Part shown: piece by piece, positions 8,090 through 19,378 of the stretch
How positions within the stretch are numbered: the first letter of the stretch is position 1
How the letters are laid out: each line of letters begins with the position of its first letter
Assembly (NCBI RefSeq): GCF_029227915.1
Contig: NC_079875.1
Span: 31,501,501-31,565,500, forward strand
DNA from: Hydractinia symbiolongicarpus
Lineage: Eukaryota > Cnidaria > Hydrozoa > Anthoathecata > Hydractiniidae
Reading direction: 5' to 3'
DNA: 64,000 nt
Position numbers and translations under genes: made by a program
The notes under the pieces: model-generated
What the model was told of the DNA's origin: nothing
Database searches by the model: none
Seen by the model: only the letters and a program-made list of their open reading frames with translations

Positions 8090-8161
8090 TGACTCTGACT
8101 TGAATTGAACACGCAACCTTCTGATCTGGAGTCAGACGCGCTACCATTGCGCCACAGAGTC
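8090..8161 (-). tRNA. tRNA-Trp(CCA), class A
   Basis: Standard class A, duplicate of 7307. Confidence 0.85.
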
Positions 8162-8264
8162 CGTAACCATTCACAACAGTCACAACCTGGAGCAAGATTT
8201 TCTTTTTACAATTACTTCACTCAAGAACCATTATTTTGTAACCATGTTTTAATACTGTTTTTTC

Positions 8265-8336
8265 TGACTCTTACGTGAATTGAACACGCAACCTTCTGAT
8301 CTGGAGTCAGACGCGCTACCATTGCGCCACAGAGTC
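8265..8336 (-). tRNA. tRNA-Trp(CCA), class B variant
   Basis: C66A acceptor change, duplicate of 7482. Confidence 0.78.
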
Positions 8337-8616
8337 CATAGCTATACAACTGCGTAAGACTGGGACCCAGAGTAGTTTAAGTTATTACTACATGTGTACC
8401 TGACCCGAATCCAAAAGGCACGTTAGGGATGTTAGGCGCATGTGATAACACCTACAATAAGGAAGTACTCTTAACTTCAGGGCAAGACTTGCGATTCAGT
8501 CGAGTTTGGTTTGTTCTCTGCAGTAAATAGCATTAAGGATGTGCTATTTCGAGTGTCTTTGTAAAAAATGAAACAAGCGGAAATTGCACTGACAACATTA
8601 GTTACACTCCAACAAT

Positions 8617-8672
8617 GGGCTCAACCGGGATTTGAACCTAAAGCAAGAATCATGCCACTAGACCATTGAGCC
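8617..8672 (-). pseudogene. psi-tRNA-Pro
   Basis: Consensus 56-nt form with its normal flanks. Confidence 0.87.
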
Positions 8673-8753
8673 TCTATGTCCCGTGCATTTTATTATATCC
8701 ATAGAGACGAAGAAGACAGTCCCTATCTTTAACATTAGTTACACTTTAATAAT

Positions 8754-8825
8754 GGGCTCAACCGGGATTTGAACCCGGGACCTCTCGCACCCAAAGCGAG
8801 AATCATGCCACTAGACCATTGAGCT
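8754..8825 (-). tRNA. tRNA-Pro(UGG), G1 changed
   Basis: First base A instead of G, so the terminal acceptor pair is lost. Same change at 9515, 11387 and 12148. Confidence 0.78.
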
Positions 8826-9025
8826 TCCATGTCATATGCAACATGTCACAATGTTCTATTAAGAATGGATTTGGAAAAATAGGGACTGTCTTCGTTGTCT
8901 CTAAGGATATAAAAAAAAGCCTCAGTACACAATCATGAAGTCACAACCTGAAGCAAGATTTTCTTCTTACAATTACTTCACTCAAGAACTATTATTTTGT
9001 AACCATGTTTTAAAACTGTTTTTTC

Positions 9026-9097
9026 TGACTCTGACTTGAATTGAACACGCAACCTTCTGATCTGGAGTCAGAGGCGCTACCATTGCGCCACAGAGTC
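9026..9097 (-). tRNA. tRNA-Trp(CCA), class A variant
   Basis: Base 26 changed from G to C. Confidence 0.78.
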
Positions 9098-9377
9098 CGT
9101 AGCTATACAACTGCGTAAGACTGGGACCCAGAGTAGTTTAAGTTATTACTACATCTGTACCTGACCCGAATCCAAAAGGCACGTTAGGGATGTTAGGCGC
9201 ATGTGATAACACCTACAATAAGGAAATACTCTTAACTTCAGGGCAAGACTTGCGATTCAGTCGAGTTTGGTTTGTTCTCTGCAGTAAATAGCATTAAGGA
9301 TGTGCTATTTCGAGTGTCTTTGTAAAAAATGAAACAAGCGGAAATTGCACTGACAACATTAGTTACACTCCAACAAT

Positions 9378-9433
9378 GGGCTCAACCGGGATTTGAACCT
9401 AAAGCAAGAATCATGCCACTAGACCATTGAGCC
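9378..9433 (-). pseudogene. psi-tRNA-Pro
   Basis: Consensus 56-nt form. Confidence 0.87.
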
Positions 9434-9514
9434 TCTATGTCCCGTGCATTTCATTATATCCATAGAGACGAAGAAGACAGTCCCTATCTTTAACATTAGT
9501 TACACTTTAATAAT

Positions 9515-9586
9515 GGGCTCAACCGGGATTTGAACCCGGGACCTCTCGCACCCAAAGCGAGAATCATGCCACTAGACCATTGAGCT
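9515..9586 (-). tRNA. tRNA-Pro(UGG), G1 changed
   Basis: G1A only. Confidence 0.78.
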
Positions 9587-9786
9587 TCCATGTCACATGC
9601 AACATGTCACAATGTTCTATTAAGAATGGCTTTGGAAAAATAGGGACTGTCATCGTTGTCTCTAAGGATATAAAAAAAAGACTCAGTACGCAATAATGAA
9701 GTCACAACCTGAAGCCAGATTTTCTTCTTACAATTACTTCACTCAAGAACCATTATTTTGTAACCATGTTTTAATACTGTTTTTTC

Positions 9787-9858
9787 TGACTCTGACTTGA
9801 ATTGAACACGCAACCTTCTGATCTGGAGTCAGACGCGCTACCATAGCGCCACAGAGTC
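9787..9858 (-). tRNA. tRNA-Trp(CCA), class A variant
   Basis: A14T, copy of 5764. Confidence 0.72.
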
Positions 9859-9961
9859 CGTAGCCATTTACAACAGTCACAACCTGGAGCAAGATTTTCT
9901 TCTTACAATTACTTCACTCAAGAACCATTATTTTGTAACCATGTTTTAATACTGTTTTTTC

Positions 9962-10033
9962 TGACTCTGACGTGAATTGAACACGCAACCTTCTGATCTG
10001 GAGTCAGACGCGCTACCATTGCGCCACAGAGTC
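9962..10033 (-). tRNA. tRNA-Trp(CCA), class B
   Basis: Consensus class B, right Trp of a double unit. Confidence 0.93.
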
Positions 10034-10313
10034 CGTAGCTATACAACTGCGTAAGACTGGGACCCAGAGTAGTTTAAGTTATTACTACATGTGTACCTGA
10101 CCGGAATCCAAAAGGCACGTTAGGGATGTTAGGCGCATGTGATAACACCTACAATAAGGAAGTACTCTTAACTTCAGGGCAAGACTTGCAATTCAGTCGA
10201 GTTTGGTTTGTTCTCTGCAGTAAATAACATTAAGAATGTGCTATTTCGAGTGTCTTTATAAAAAATGAAACAAGCGGAAATTGCACTGACAACATTAGTT
10301 ACACTCCAACAAT

Positions 10314-10369
10314 GGGCTCAACCGGGATTTGAACCTAAAGCAAGAATCATGCCACTAGACCATTGAGCC
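10314..10369 (-). pseudogene. psi-tRNA-Pro
   Basis: Consensus 56-nt form. Confidence 0.87.
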
Positions 10370-10450
10370 TCTATGTCCCTTGCATTTTATTATATCCATA
10401 GAGACGAAGAAGACAGTCCCTATCTTTAACATTAGTTACACTTTAATAAT

Positions 10451-10522
10451 GGGCTCAACCGGGATTTGAACCCCGGACTTCTCGCACCCAAAGCGAGAAT
10501 CATGCCACTAGACCATTGAGCC
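10451..10522 (-). tRNA. tRNA-Pro(UGG), T-stem mismatch
   Basis: C50G plus one variable-loop change. Confidence 0.74.
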
Positions 10523-10722
10523 TCCATGTCACAAGCAACATGTCACAATGTTCTATTAAGAATGGATTTGGAGAAATAGGGACTGTCTTCGTTGTCTCTA
10601 AGGATATAAAAAAAAGCCTCAGTACGCAATAATGAAGTCACAACCTGAAGCCAGATTTTCTTCTTACAATTACTTAACTCAAGAACTATTATTTTGTAAC
10701 CATGTTTTAATACTGTTTTTTC

Positions 10723-10794
10723 TGACTCTGACTTGAATTGAACACGCAACCTTCTGATCTGGAGTCAGACGCGCTACCATTGCGCCACAGAGTC
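10723..10794 (-). tRNA. tRNA-Trp(CCA), class A
   Basis: Standard class A. The unit to its left otherwise matches the one holding the UCA variant at 6699, but this copy keeps CCA. Confidence 0.85.
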
Positions 10795-10897
10795 CGTAAC
10801 CATTCACAACAGTCACAACCTGGAGCAAGATTTTCTTTTTACAATTACTTCACTCAAGAACCATTATTTTGTAACCATGTTTTAATACTGTTTTTTC

Positions 10898-10969
10898 TGA
10901 CTCTTACGTGAATTGAACACGCAACCTTCTGATCTGGAGTCAGACGCGCTACCATTGCGCCACAGAGTC
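10898..10969 (-). tRNA. tRNA-Trp(CCA), class B variant
   Basis: C66A acceptor change. Confidence 0.78.
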
Positions 10970-11249
10970 CATAGCTATACAACTGCGTAAGACTGGGACC
11001 CAGAGTAGTTTAAGTTATTACTACATGTGTACCTGACCCGAATCCAAAAGGCACGTTAGGGATGTTAGGCGCATGTGATAACACCTACAATAAGGAAGTA
11101 CTCTTAACTTCAGGGCAAGACTTGCGATTCAGTCGAGTTTGGTTTGTTCTCTGCAGTAAATAGCATTAAGGATGTGCTATTTCGAGTGTCTTTGTAAAAA
11201 ATGAAACAAGCGGAAATTGCACTGACAACATTAGTTACACTCCAACAAT

Positions 11250-11305
11250 GGGCTCAACCGGGATTTGAACCTAAAGCAAGAATCATGCCACTAGACCATT
11301 GAGCC
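11250..11305 (-). pseudogene. psi-tRNA-Pro
   Basis: Consensus 56-nt form. Confidence 0.87.
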
Positions 11306-11386
11306 TCTATGTCCCGTGCATTTTATTATATCCATAGAGACGAAGAAGACAGTCCCTATCTTTAACATTAGTTACACTTTAATAAT

Positions 11387-11458
11387 GGGCTCAACCGGGA
11401 TTTGAACCCGGGACCTCTCGCACCCAAAGCGAGAATCATGCCACTAGACCATTGAGCT
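11387..11458 (-). tRNA. tRNA-Pro(UGG), G1 changed
   Basis: G1A only; copy of 8754 at an offset of 2633. Confidence 0.78.
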
Positions 11459-11658
11459 TCCATGTCATATGCAACATGTCACAATGTTCTATTAAGAATG
11501 GATTTGGAAAAATAGGGACTGTCTTCGTTGTCTCTAAGGATATAAAAAAAAGCCTCAGTACACAATCATGAAGTCACAACCTGAAGCAAGATTTTCTTCT
11601 TACAATTACTTCACTCAAGAACTATTATTTTGTAACCATGTTTTAATACTGTTTTTTC

Positions 11659-11730
11659 TGACTCTGACTTGAATTGAACACGCAACCTTCTGATCTGGAG
11701 TCAGAGGCGCTGCCATTGCGCCACAGAGTC
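11659..11730 (-). tRNA. tRNA-Trp(CCA), class A variant
   Basis: Base 26 G to C plus one D-loop change. Confidence 0.75.
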
Positions 11731-12010
11731 CGTAGCTATACAACTGCGTAAGACTGGGACCCAGAGTAGTTTAAGTTATTACTACATCTGTACCTGACCC
11801 GAATCCAAAAGGCACGTTAGGGATGTTAGGCGCATGTGATAACACCTACAATAAGGAAATACTCTTAACTTCAGGGCAAGACTTGCGATTCAGTCGAGTT
11901 TGGTTTGTTCTCTGCAGTAAATAGCATTAAGGATGTGCTATTTCGAGTGTCTTTGTAAAAAATGAAACAAGCGGAAATTGCACTGACAACATTAGTTACA
12001 CTCCAACAAT

Positions 12011-12066
12011 GGGCTCAACCGGGATTTGAACCTAAAGCAAGAATCATGCCACTAGACCATTGAGCC
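12011..12066 (-). pseudogene. psi-tRNA-Pro
   Basis: Consensus 56-nt form. Confidence 0.87.
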
Positions 12067-12147
12067 TCTATGTCCCGTGCATTTCATTATATCCATAGAG
12101 ACGAAGAAGACAGTCCCTATCTTTAACATTAGTTACACTTTAATAAT

Positions 12148-12219
12148 GGGCTCAACCGGGATTTGAACCCGGGACCTCTCGCACCCAAAGCGAGAATCAT
12201 GCCACTAGACCATTGAGCT
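12148..12219 (-). tRNA. tRNA-Pro(UGG), G1 changed
   Basis: G1A only. Confidence 0.78.
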
Positions 12220-12419
12220 TCCATGTCACATGCAACATGTCACAATGTTCTATTAAGAATGGCTTTGGAAAAATAGGGACTGTCTTCGTTGTCTCTAAGG
12301 ATATAAAAAACAGCCTCAGTACGCAATAATGAAGTCACAACCTGGAGCAAGATTTTCTTCTTACAATTACTTCACTCAAGAACCATTATTTTGTAACCAT
12401 GTTTTAATACCGTTTTTTC

Positions 12420-12491
12420 TGTCTCTGACGTGAATTGAACACGCAACCTTCTGATCTGGAGTCAGACGCGCTACCATTGCGCCACAGAGTC
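12420..12491 (-). tRNA. tRNA-Trp(CCA), class B variant
   Basis: T71 changed to A breaks an acceptor pair. Confidence 0.75.
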
Positions 12492-12594
12492 CGTAACCAT
12501 TCACAACAGTCACAACCTGGAGCAAGATTTTCTTTTTACAATTACTTCACTCAAGAACCATTATTTTGTAACCATGTTTTAATACTGTTTTTTC

Positions 12595-12666
12595 TGACCC
12601 TTACGTGAATTGAACACGCAACCTTCTGATCTGGAGTCAGACGCGCTACCATTGCGCCACAGAGTC
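12595..12666 (-). tRNA. tRNA-Trp(CCA), class B variant
   Basis: Two changes in the acceptor 3' strand (gacccttac). Confidence 0.7.
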
Positions 12667-12945
12667 CGTAGCTATACAACTGCGTAAGACTGGGACCCAG
12701 AGTAGTTAAGTTATTACTACATGTGTGCCTGACCCGAATCCAAAAGGCACGTTAGGGATATTAGGCGCATGCGATTACACCTACAATAAGGAAGTACTCT
12801 TAACTTCAGGGCAAGACTTGCGATTCAGTCGAGTTTGGTTTGTTCTCTGCAGTAAATAGCATTAAGGATGTGCTATTTCGAGTGTCTTTGTAAAAAATGA
12901 AACAAGCGGAAATTGCACTGACAACATTAGTTACCCTCCAACAAT

Positions 12946-13001
12946 GGGCTCAACCGGGATTTGAACCTAAAGCAAGAATCATGCCACTAGACCATTGAGC
13001 C
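12946..13001 (-). pseudogene. psi-tRNA-Pro
   Basis: Consensus 56-nt form. Confidence 0.87.
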
Positions 13002-13082
13002 TCTATGTCCCGTGCATTTTATTACATCCATAGAGACGAAGAAGACAGTCCCTATCTTTAACATTAGTTACACTTTAATAAT

Positions 13083-13154
13083 AGGCTCAACCGGGATTTG
13101 AACCCGGGACCTCTCGCACCCAAAGCGAGAATCATGCCACTAGACCATTGAGCC
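13083..13154 (-). tRNA. tRNA-Pro(UGG), discriminator changed
   Basis: Position 73 is T instead of C. Cloverleaf is otherwise consensus. Confidence 0.82.
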
Positions 13155-13354
13155 TCCATGTCAAATGCAACATGTCACAATGTTCTATTAAGAAGGGATT
13201 TGGAAAAATAGGGACTGTCTTCGTTGTCTCTAAGGATATAAAAAAAAGCCTCAGTACGCAATAATGAAGTCACAACCTGAAGCAAGATTTTCTTCTTACA
13301 ATTACTTAACTCAAGAACTATTATTTTGTAACCATGTTTTAAAATTGTTTTTTC

Positions 13355-13426
13355 TGACTCTGACTTGAATTGAACACGCAACCTTCTGATCTGGAGTCAG
13401 ACGCGCTACCATTGCGCCACAGAGTC
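13355..13426 (-). tRNA. tRNA-Trp(CCA), class A
   Basis: Standard class A, left of a double unit. Confidence 0.85.
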
Positions 13427-13529
13427 CGTAACCATTCACAACAGTCACAACCTGGAGCAAGATTTTCTTTTTACAATTACTTCACTCAAGAACCATTATT
13501 TTGTAACCATGTTTTAATACTGTTTTTTC

Positions 13530-13601
13530 TGACTCTTACGTGAATTGAACACGCAACCTTCTGATCTGGAGTCAGACGCGCTACCATTGCGCCACAGAGT
13601 C
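13530..13601 (-). tRNA. tRNA-Trp(CCA), class B variant
   Basis: C66A acceptor change. Confidence 0.78.
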
Positions 13602-13880
13602 CGTAGCTATACAACTGCGTAAGACTGGGACCCAGAGTGGTTAAGTTATTACTACATGTGTGCCTGACCCGAATCCAAAAGGCACGTTAGGGATATTAGG
13701 CGCATGCGATAACACCTACAATAAGGAAGTACTCTTAACTTCAGGGCAAGACTTGCGATTCTGTCGAGTTTGGTTTGTTCTCTGCAGTAAATAGCATTAA
13801 GGATGTGCTATTTCGAGTGTCTTTGTAAAAAATGAAACAAGCGGAAATTGCACTGACAACATTAGTTACACTCCAACAAT

Positions 13881-13936
13881 GGGCTCAACCGGGATTTGAA
13901 CCTAAAGCAAGAATCATGCCACTAGACCATTGAGCC
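13881..13936 (-). pseudogene. psi-tRNA-Pro
   Basis: Consensus 56-nt form. Confidence 0.87.
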
Positions 13937-14017
13937 TCTATGTCCCGTGCATTTTATTACATCCATAGAGACGAAGAAGACAGTCCCTATCTTTAACATT
14001 AGTTACACTTTAATAAT

Positions 14018-14089
14018 GCGCTCAACCGGGATTTGAAGCCGGGACCTCTCGCACCCAAAGCGAGAATCATGCCACTAGACCATTGAGCC
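14018..14089 (-). tRNA. tRNA-Pro(UGG), damaged
   Basis: One acceptor mismatch (gcgctc) and G53 changed to C in the T stem and B box. Confidence 0.6.
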
Positions 14090-14290
14090 TCCATGTCACA
14101 TGCAACATGTCACAATGTTCTATTAAGAATGGATTTGGAAAAATAGCGACTGTCTTCGTTGTCTCTAAGGATATAAAAAAAAAGCGTCAGTACGCAATAA
14201 TGAAGTCACAACCTAAAGCAAGATGTTCTTCTTACAATTACTTCACTCAAGAACTATTATTTTGTAACCATGTTTTAGTACTGTTTTTTC

Positions 14291-14362
14291 TGACTCTGAC
14301 TTGAATTGAACACGCAACCTTCTGATCTGGAGTCAGACGCGCTACCATTGCGCCACAGAGTC
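14291..14362 (-). tRNA. tRNA-Trp(CCA), class A
   Basis: Standard class A. Confidence 0.85.
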
Positions 14363-14642
14363 CGTAGCTATACAACTGCGTAAGAGTGGGACCCCGAGTA
14401 GTTTAAGTTATTACTACATGTGTACCTGACCCGAATCCGAAAGGCACGTTAGGGATGTTAGGCGCATGTGATAACACCTACAGTAAGGAAGTACTCTTAA
14501 CTTCAGGGCAAGACTTGCGATTCAGTCGAGTTTGGTTTGTTCTCTGCAGTAAATAGCATTAAGGATGTGCTATTTCGAGTGTCTTTGTAAAAAATGAAAC
14601 AAGCGGAAATTGCACTGACAACATTAGTTACACTCCAACAAT

Positions 14643-14698
14643 GGGCTCAACCGGGATTTTAACCTAAAGCAAGAACCATGCCACTAGACCATTGAGCC
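14643..14698 (-). pseudogene. psi-tRNA-Pro, B box altered
   Basis: B box reads GGTTAAAATCC, losing the key C56, plus one D-stem change. Confidence 0.85.
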
Positions 14699-14779
14699 TC
14701 TATGTCCCGTTCATTTTATTATATCCATAGAGACGAAGAAGACAGTCCCTACCTTGAACATTAGTTACACTTTAATAAT

Positions 14780-14850
14780 GGGCTCAACCGGGATTTGAAC
14801 CGGGACCTCTCGCACCCAAAGCGAGAATCATGCCAGTAGACCATTGAGCC
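14780..14850 (-). tRNA. tRNA-Pro(UGG), 1-nt deletion
   Basis: 71 nt: one base is missing from the T-stem 5' strand. It also has the G15C change of its partner at 21-92. Confidence 0.6.
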
Positions 14851-15044
14851 TCCATGTCACATGCAACATGTCACAATGTTCTATTAAGAATGGATTTGGA
14901 AAAATAGGGACTGTCTTCGTTGTCTCTAAGGATATAAAAAAAGCCTCAGTACGCAATAATGAAGTCACAACCTGAAGCAAGATTTTCTTCTTACAGTTAC
15001 TCAAGAACTATTATTTTGTAACCATGTTTTAATACTGTTTTTTC

Positions 15045-15116
15045 TGACTCTGACTTGAATTGAACACGCAACCTTCTGATCTGGAGTCAGACGCGCTACC
15101 ATTGCGCCACAGAGTC
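15045..15116 (-). tRNA. tRNA-Trp(CCA), class A
   Basis: Copy of 292-363. Confidence 0.85.
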
Positions 15117-15396
15117 CGTAGCTATACAACTGCGTAAGACTGGGACCCAGAGTAGTTTAAGTTATTACTACATGTGTACCTGACCCGAATCCAAAAGGCA
15201 CGTTAGGGATGTTAGGCGCATGTGATAACACCTACAATAAGGAAATACTCTTAACTTCAGGGCAAGACTTGCGATTCAGTCGAGTTTGGTTTGTTCTCTG
15301 CAGTAAATAGGATTAAGGATGTGCTATTTCGAGTGTCTTTGTAAAAATTGAAACAAGCGGAAATTGCACTGACAACATTAGTTACACTCCAACAAT

Positions 15397-15452
15397 GGGC
15401 TCAACTGGGATTTGAACCTAAAGCAAGAATCATGCCACTAGACCATTGAGCC
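15397..15452 (-). pseudogene. psi-tRNA-Pro
   Basis: Carries the actggg change of 644-699. Confidence 0.87.
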
Positions 15453-15533
15453 TCTATGTCCCGTGCATTTTATTATATCCATAGAGACGAAGACGACAGT
15501 CCCTATCTTTAACATTAGTTACACTTTAATAAT

Positions 15534-15605
15534 GGGCTCAACCGGGATTTGAACCCGGGACCTCTCGCACCCAAAGCGAGAATCATGCCACTAGACCATT
15601 GAGCC
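15534..15605 (-). tRNA. tRNA-Pro(UGG)
   Basis: Consensus; full-length partner of the deleted copy at 781. Confidence 0.94.
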
Positions 15606-15804
15606 TCCATGTCACATGCAACATGTCACAATGTTCTATTAAGAATGGCTTTGGAAAAATAAGGACTGTCTTCGTTGTTTCTAAGGATATAAAAAAAGCC
15701 TCAGTACGCAATAATGAAGTCACAACCTGGAGCAAGATTTTCTTCTTACAATTACTTCACTCAAGAACCATTATTTTTTAACCATGTTTTAATACTGTTT
15801 TTTC

Positions 15805-15876
15805 TGACTCTGACGTGAATTGAACACGCAACCTTCTGATCTGGAGTCAGACGCGCTACCATTGCGCCACAGAGTC
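15805..15876 (-). tRNA. tRNA-Trp(CCA), class B
   Basis: Consensus class B. Confidence 0.93.
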
Positions 15877-16156
15877 CGTAGCTATACAACTGCGTAAGAC
15901 TGGGACCTAGAGTAGTTTAAGTTATTACTACATGTGTACCTGACCCGAATCCAAAAGGCACGTTAGGGATGTTAGGCATATTTGATAACACCTACAATAA
16001 GGAAGTACTCTTAACTTCAGGGCAAGACTTGCGATTCAGTCTAGTTTGGTTTGTTCTCTGCAGTAAATAGCATTAAGGATGTGCTATTTCGAGTGTCTTT
16101 GTAAAAAATGAAACAAGCGGAAATTGCACTGACAACATCAGTTACACTCCAACAAT

Positions 16157-16212
16157 GGGCTCAACCGGGATTTGAACCTAAAGCAAGAATCATGCCACTA
16201 GACCATTGAGCC
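16157..16212 (-). pseudogene. psi-tRNA-Pro
   Basis: Consensus 56-nt form. Confidence 0.87.
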
Positions 16213-16293
16213 TCTATGTCCCGTGCATTTTATTATATCCATAGAGACGAAGAAAACAGTCCCTATTTTTAACATTAGTTACAATTTAATAAT

Positions 16294-16365
16294 GGGCTCA
16301 ACCGGGATTTGAACCCGGGACCTCTCGCACCCAAAGCGAGAATCATGCCACTAGACCATTGAGCC
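16294..16365 (-). tRNA. tRNA-Pro(UGG)
   Basis: Consensus; its partner at 1511 has since gained two damaging changes. Confidence 0.94.
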
Positions 16366-16565
16366 TCGATGTCACATGCAACATATCACAATGTTCTATT
16401 AAGAATGGATTTGGAAAAATATGGACTGTCTTCGTTGTCTCTAAGGACATAAAAAAAAGCCTCAGTACGCAATAGTGAAGTCACAACCTGGAGCAAGATT
16501 TTCTTCTTACAATTACTTAACTCAAGAACTATTATTTTGTAACCATGTTTTAATACTGTTTTTTC

Positions 16566-16637
16566 TGACTCTGACTTGAATTGAACACGCAACCTTCTGA
16601 TCTGGAGTCAGACGCGCTACCATTGCGCCACAGAGTC
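16566..16637 (-). tRNA. tRNA-Trp(CCA), class A
   Basis: Left Trp of a double unit, copy of 1783. Confidence 0.85.
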
Positions 16638-16740
16638 CGTAGCCATTCACAACAGTCACAACCTGGAGCAAGATTTTCTTCTTACAACTACTTCACTCAA
16701 GAACCATTATTTTGTAACCATGTTTTAATGCTGTTTTTTC

Positions 16741-16812
16741 TGACTTTGACGTGAATTGAACACGCAAACTTCTGATCTGGAGTCAGACGCGCTACCATTG
16801 CGCCACAGAGTC
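16741..16812 (-). tRNA. tRNA-Trp(CCA), class B variant
   Basis: G68A acceptor change, copy of 1958. Confidence 0.75.
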
Positions 16813-17092
16813 CGTAGCTATACAACTGCGTAAGACTGGGACCCAGAGTAGTTTAAGTTATTACTACATGTGTACCTCACCCGAATACAAAAGGCACGTT
16901 AGGGATGTTTGGCGCATGTGATAACACCTACAATAAGGAAGTACTCTTAACTTCAGGGCAAGACTTGCGATTCAGTCGAGTTTGGTTTGTTCTCTGCATT
17001 AAATAGTATTAAGGATGTGCTATTTCGAGTGTCTTTGTAAAAAATGAAACAAGCGGAAATTGCACTGACAACATTAGTTACACTCCAACAAT

Positions 17093-17148
17093 GGGCTCAA
17101 CCGGGATTTGAACCTAAAGCAAGAATCATGCCACTAGACCATTGAGCC
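17093..17148 (-). pseudogene. psi-tRNA-Pro
   Basis: Consensus 56-nt form. Confidence 0.87.
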
Positions 17149-17229
17149 TCTATGTCCCTTGCATTTTATTATATCCATAGAGACGAAGAAGACAGTCCCT
17201 ATCTTTAACATTAGTTACACTTTAATAAT

Positions 17230-17301
17230 GGGCTCAACCGGGATTTGAACCCGGGACCTCTAGCACCCAAAGCGAGAATCATGCCACTAGACCATTGAGC
17301 C
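17230..17301 (-). tRNA. tRNA-Pro(UGG), anticodon-stem mismatch
   Basis: G41 changed to T. Confidence 0.75.
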
Positions 17302-17501
17302 TCCGTGTCACATGCAACATGTCACAATGTTCTATTAAGAATGGCTTTGGAAAAATAGGGACCGTCTTCGTTGTCTCTAAGGATATAAAAAAAAGCCTCA
17401 GTACGCAATAATGAAGTCACAACCTGGAGCAAGATTTTCTTCTTACAATTACTTCACTCAAGAACCATTATTTTGTAACCATGTTTTAATGCTGTTTTTT
17501 C

Positions 17502-17573
17502 TGACTCTGGCGTGAATTGAACACGCAACCTTCTGATCTGGAGTCAGACGCGCTACCATTGCGTCACAGAGTC
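17502..17573 (-). tRNA. tRNA-Trp(CCA), class B variant
   Basis: G10A as in 2718, plus one change at the T-stem foot. Confidence 0.72.
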
Positions 17574-17853
17574 CGTAGCTATACAACTGCGTAAGACTGG
17601 GACCCAGAGTAGTTTAAGTTATTACTACATGTGTACCTCACCCGAATCCAAAAGGCACGTTAGGAATGTTAGGCGCATGTGATAACACCTACAATAAGGA
17701 AGTACTCTTAACTTCAGGGCAAGACTTGCGATTCAGTCGAGTTTGGTTTGTTCTCTGCATTAAATAGCATTGAGGATGTGCTATTTCGAGTGTCTTTGTA
17801 AAAAATGAAACAAGCGGAAATTGCACTGACAACATTAGTTACACTCCAACAAT

Positions 17854-17909
17854 GGGCTCAACCGGGATTTGAACCTAAAGCAAGAATCATGGCACTAGAC
17901 CATTGAGCC
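17854..17909 (-). pseudogene. psi-tRNA-Pro
   Basis: Shares the atggcac change with 3070. Confidence 0.86.
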
Positions 17910-17990
17910 TCTATGTCCCGTGCATTTTATTATATCCATAGAGACGAAGAAGACAGTCCCTATCTCTAACATTAGTTAGACTTTAAGGAT

Positions 17991-18062
17991 GGGCTCAACC
18001 GGGATTTGAACCCGGGACCTCTCGCACCCAAAGCAAGAATCATGCCACTAGACCATTGAGCC
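17991..18062 (-). tRNA. tRNA-Pro(UGG)
   Basis: C29T wobble, copy of 3207. Confidence 0.88.
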
Positions 18063-18262
18063 TCCATGTCAAATGCAACATTTCACAATGTTCTATTAAG
18101 AATGGCTTTGGCAAAATAGGGACTGTCTTCGTTGTCTCTAAGGATATAAAAAAAAGCCTCAGTACGCAATAATTAAGTCACAACCTGGAGCAAGATTTTT
18201 TTCTTACAATTACTTCACTCAAGAACCATTATTTTGTAACCATGTTTTAATACTGTTTTTTC

Positions 18263-18337
18263 TGACTCTGACGTGAATTGAACACGCAACCTTCTGATCA
18301 GGAGGAGTCAGACGCACTACCATTGCGCCACAGAGTC
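18263..18337 (-). pseudogene. tRNA-Trp with 3-nt insertion
   Basis: Copy of 3479 with one further anticodon-stem or loop change. Confidence 0.75.
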
Positions 18338-18617
18338 CGTAGCTATACAACTGCGTAAGACTGGGACCCAGAGTAGTTTAAGTTATTACTACATGTGTAC
18401 CTCACCCGAATCCAAAAGGCACGTTAGGGATGTTAGGCGCATGTGATAACACCTACAATAAGGAAGTACTCTTAACTTCAGGGCAAGACTTGCGATTCAG
18501 TCGAGTTTGGTTTGTTCTCTGCAGTAAATAACATTAAGGATGTGCTATTTCGAGTGTCTTTATAAAAAATGAAACAAGCGGAAATTGCACTGACAACATT
18601 AGTTACACTCCAACAAT

Positions 18618-18673
18618 GGGCTCAACCGGGATTTGAACCTAAAGCAAGAATCATGCCACTAGACCATTGAGCC
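18618..18673 (-). pseudogene. psi-tRNA-Pro
   Basis: Consensus 56-nt form. Confidence 0.87.
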
Positions 18674-18754
18674 TCTATGTCCCTTGCATTTTATTATATC
18701 CATAGAGACGAAGAAGACAGTCCCTATCTTTAACATTAGTTACACTTTAATAAT

Positions 18755-18826
18755 GGGCTCAACCGGGATTTGAACCCCGGACCTCTTGCACCCAAAGCGA
18801 GAATCATGCCACTAGACCATTGAGCC
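18755..18826 (-). tRNA. tRNA-Pro(UGG), two stem mismatches
   Basis: C50G and G41A, copy of 3971. Confidence 0.65.
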
Positions 18827-19026
18827 TCCATGACACATGCAACATGTCACAATGTTCTATTAGGAATGGCTTTGGAAAAATAGGGACTGTCTTCGTTGTC
18901 TCTAAGGATATAAAAAAAAGCCTCAGTACGCAATAATGAAGTCACAACCTGGAGCAAGATTTTCTTCTTACAATTACTTCACTCAAGAACCATTATTTTG
19001 TAACCATGTTTTAATGCTGTTTTTTC

Positions 19027-19098
19027 TGACTCTGACGTGAATTGAACACGCAACCTTCTAATCTGGAGTCAGACGCGCTACCATTGCGCCACAGAGTC
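19027..19098 (-). tRNA. tRNA-Trp(CCA), class B variant
   Basis: C40T wobble in the anticodon stem. Confidence 0.84.
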
Positions 19099-19378
19099 CG
19101 TAGCTATACAACTGCGTAAGACTGGGACCCACAGTAGTTTAAGTTATTACTACATGAGTACCTCACCCGAATCCAAAAGGCACGTTAGGGATGTTAGGCG
19201 CATGTGATAACACCTACAATAAGGAAGTACTCTTAACTTCAGGGCAAGACTTGCAATTCAGTCGAGTTTGGTTTGTTCTCTGCAGTAAATAACATTGAGG
19301 ATGTGCTATTTCGAGTGTCTTTATAAAAAATGAAACAAGCGGAAATTGCACTGACAACATTAGTTACACTCCAACAAT

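Larger units (their letters stand above)
14760..19230. repeat. multi-unit block, copy 2 of 1-4450
   Basis: Matches 1-4450. Near 19250 the match switches to the sequence around 6170-7560 (offset about 13.09 kb), which marks a recombination breakpoint inside a unit. Confidence 0.85.
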
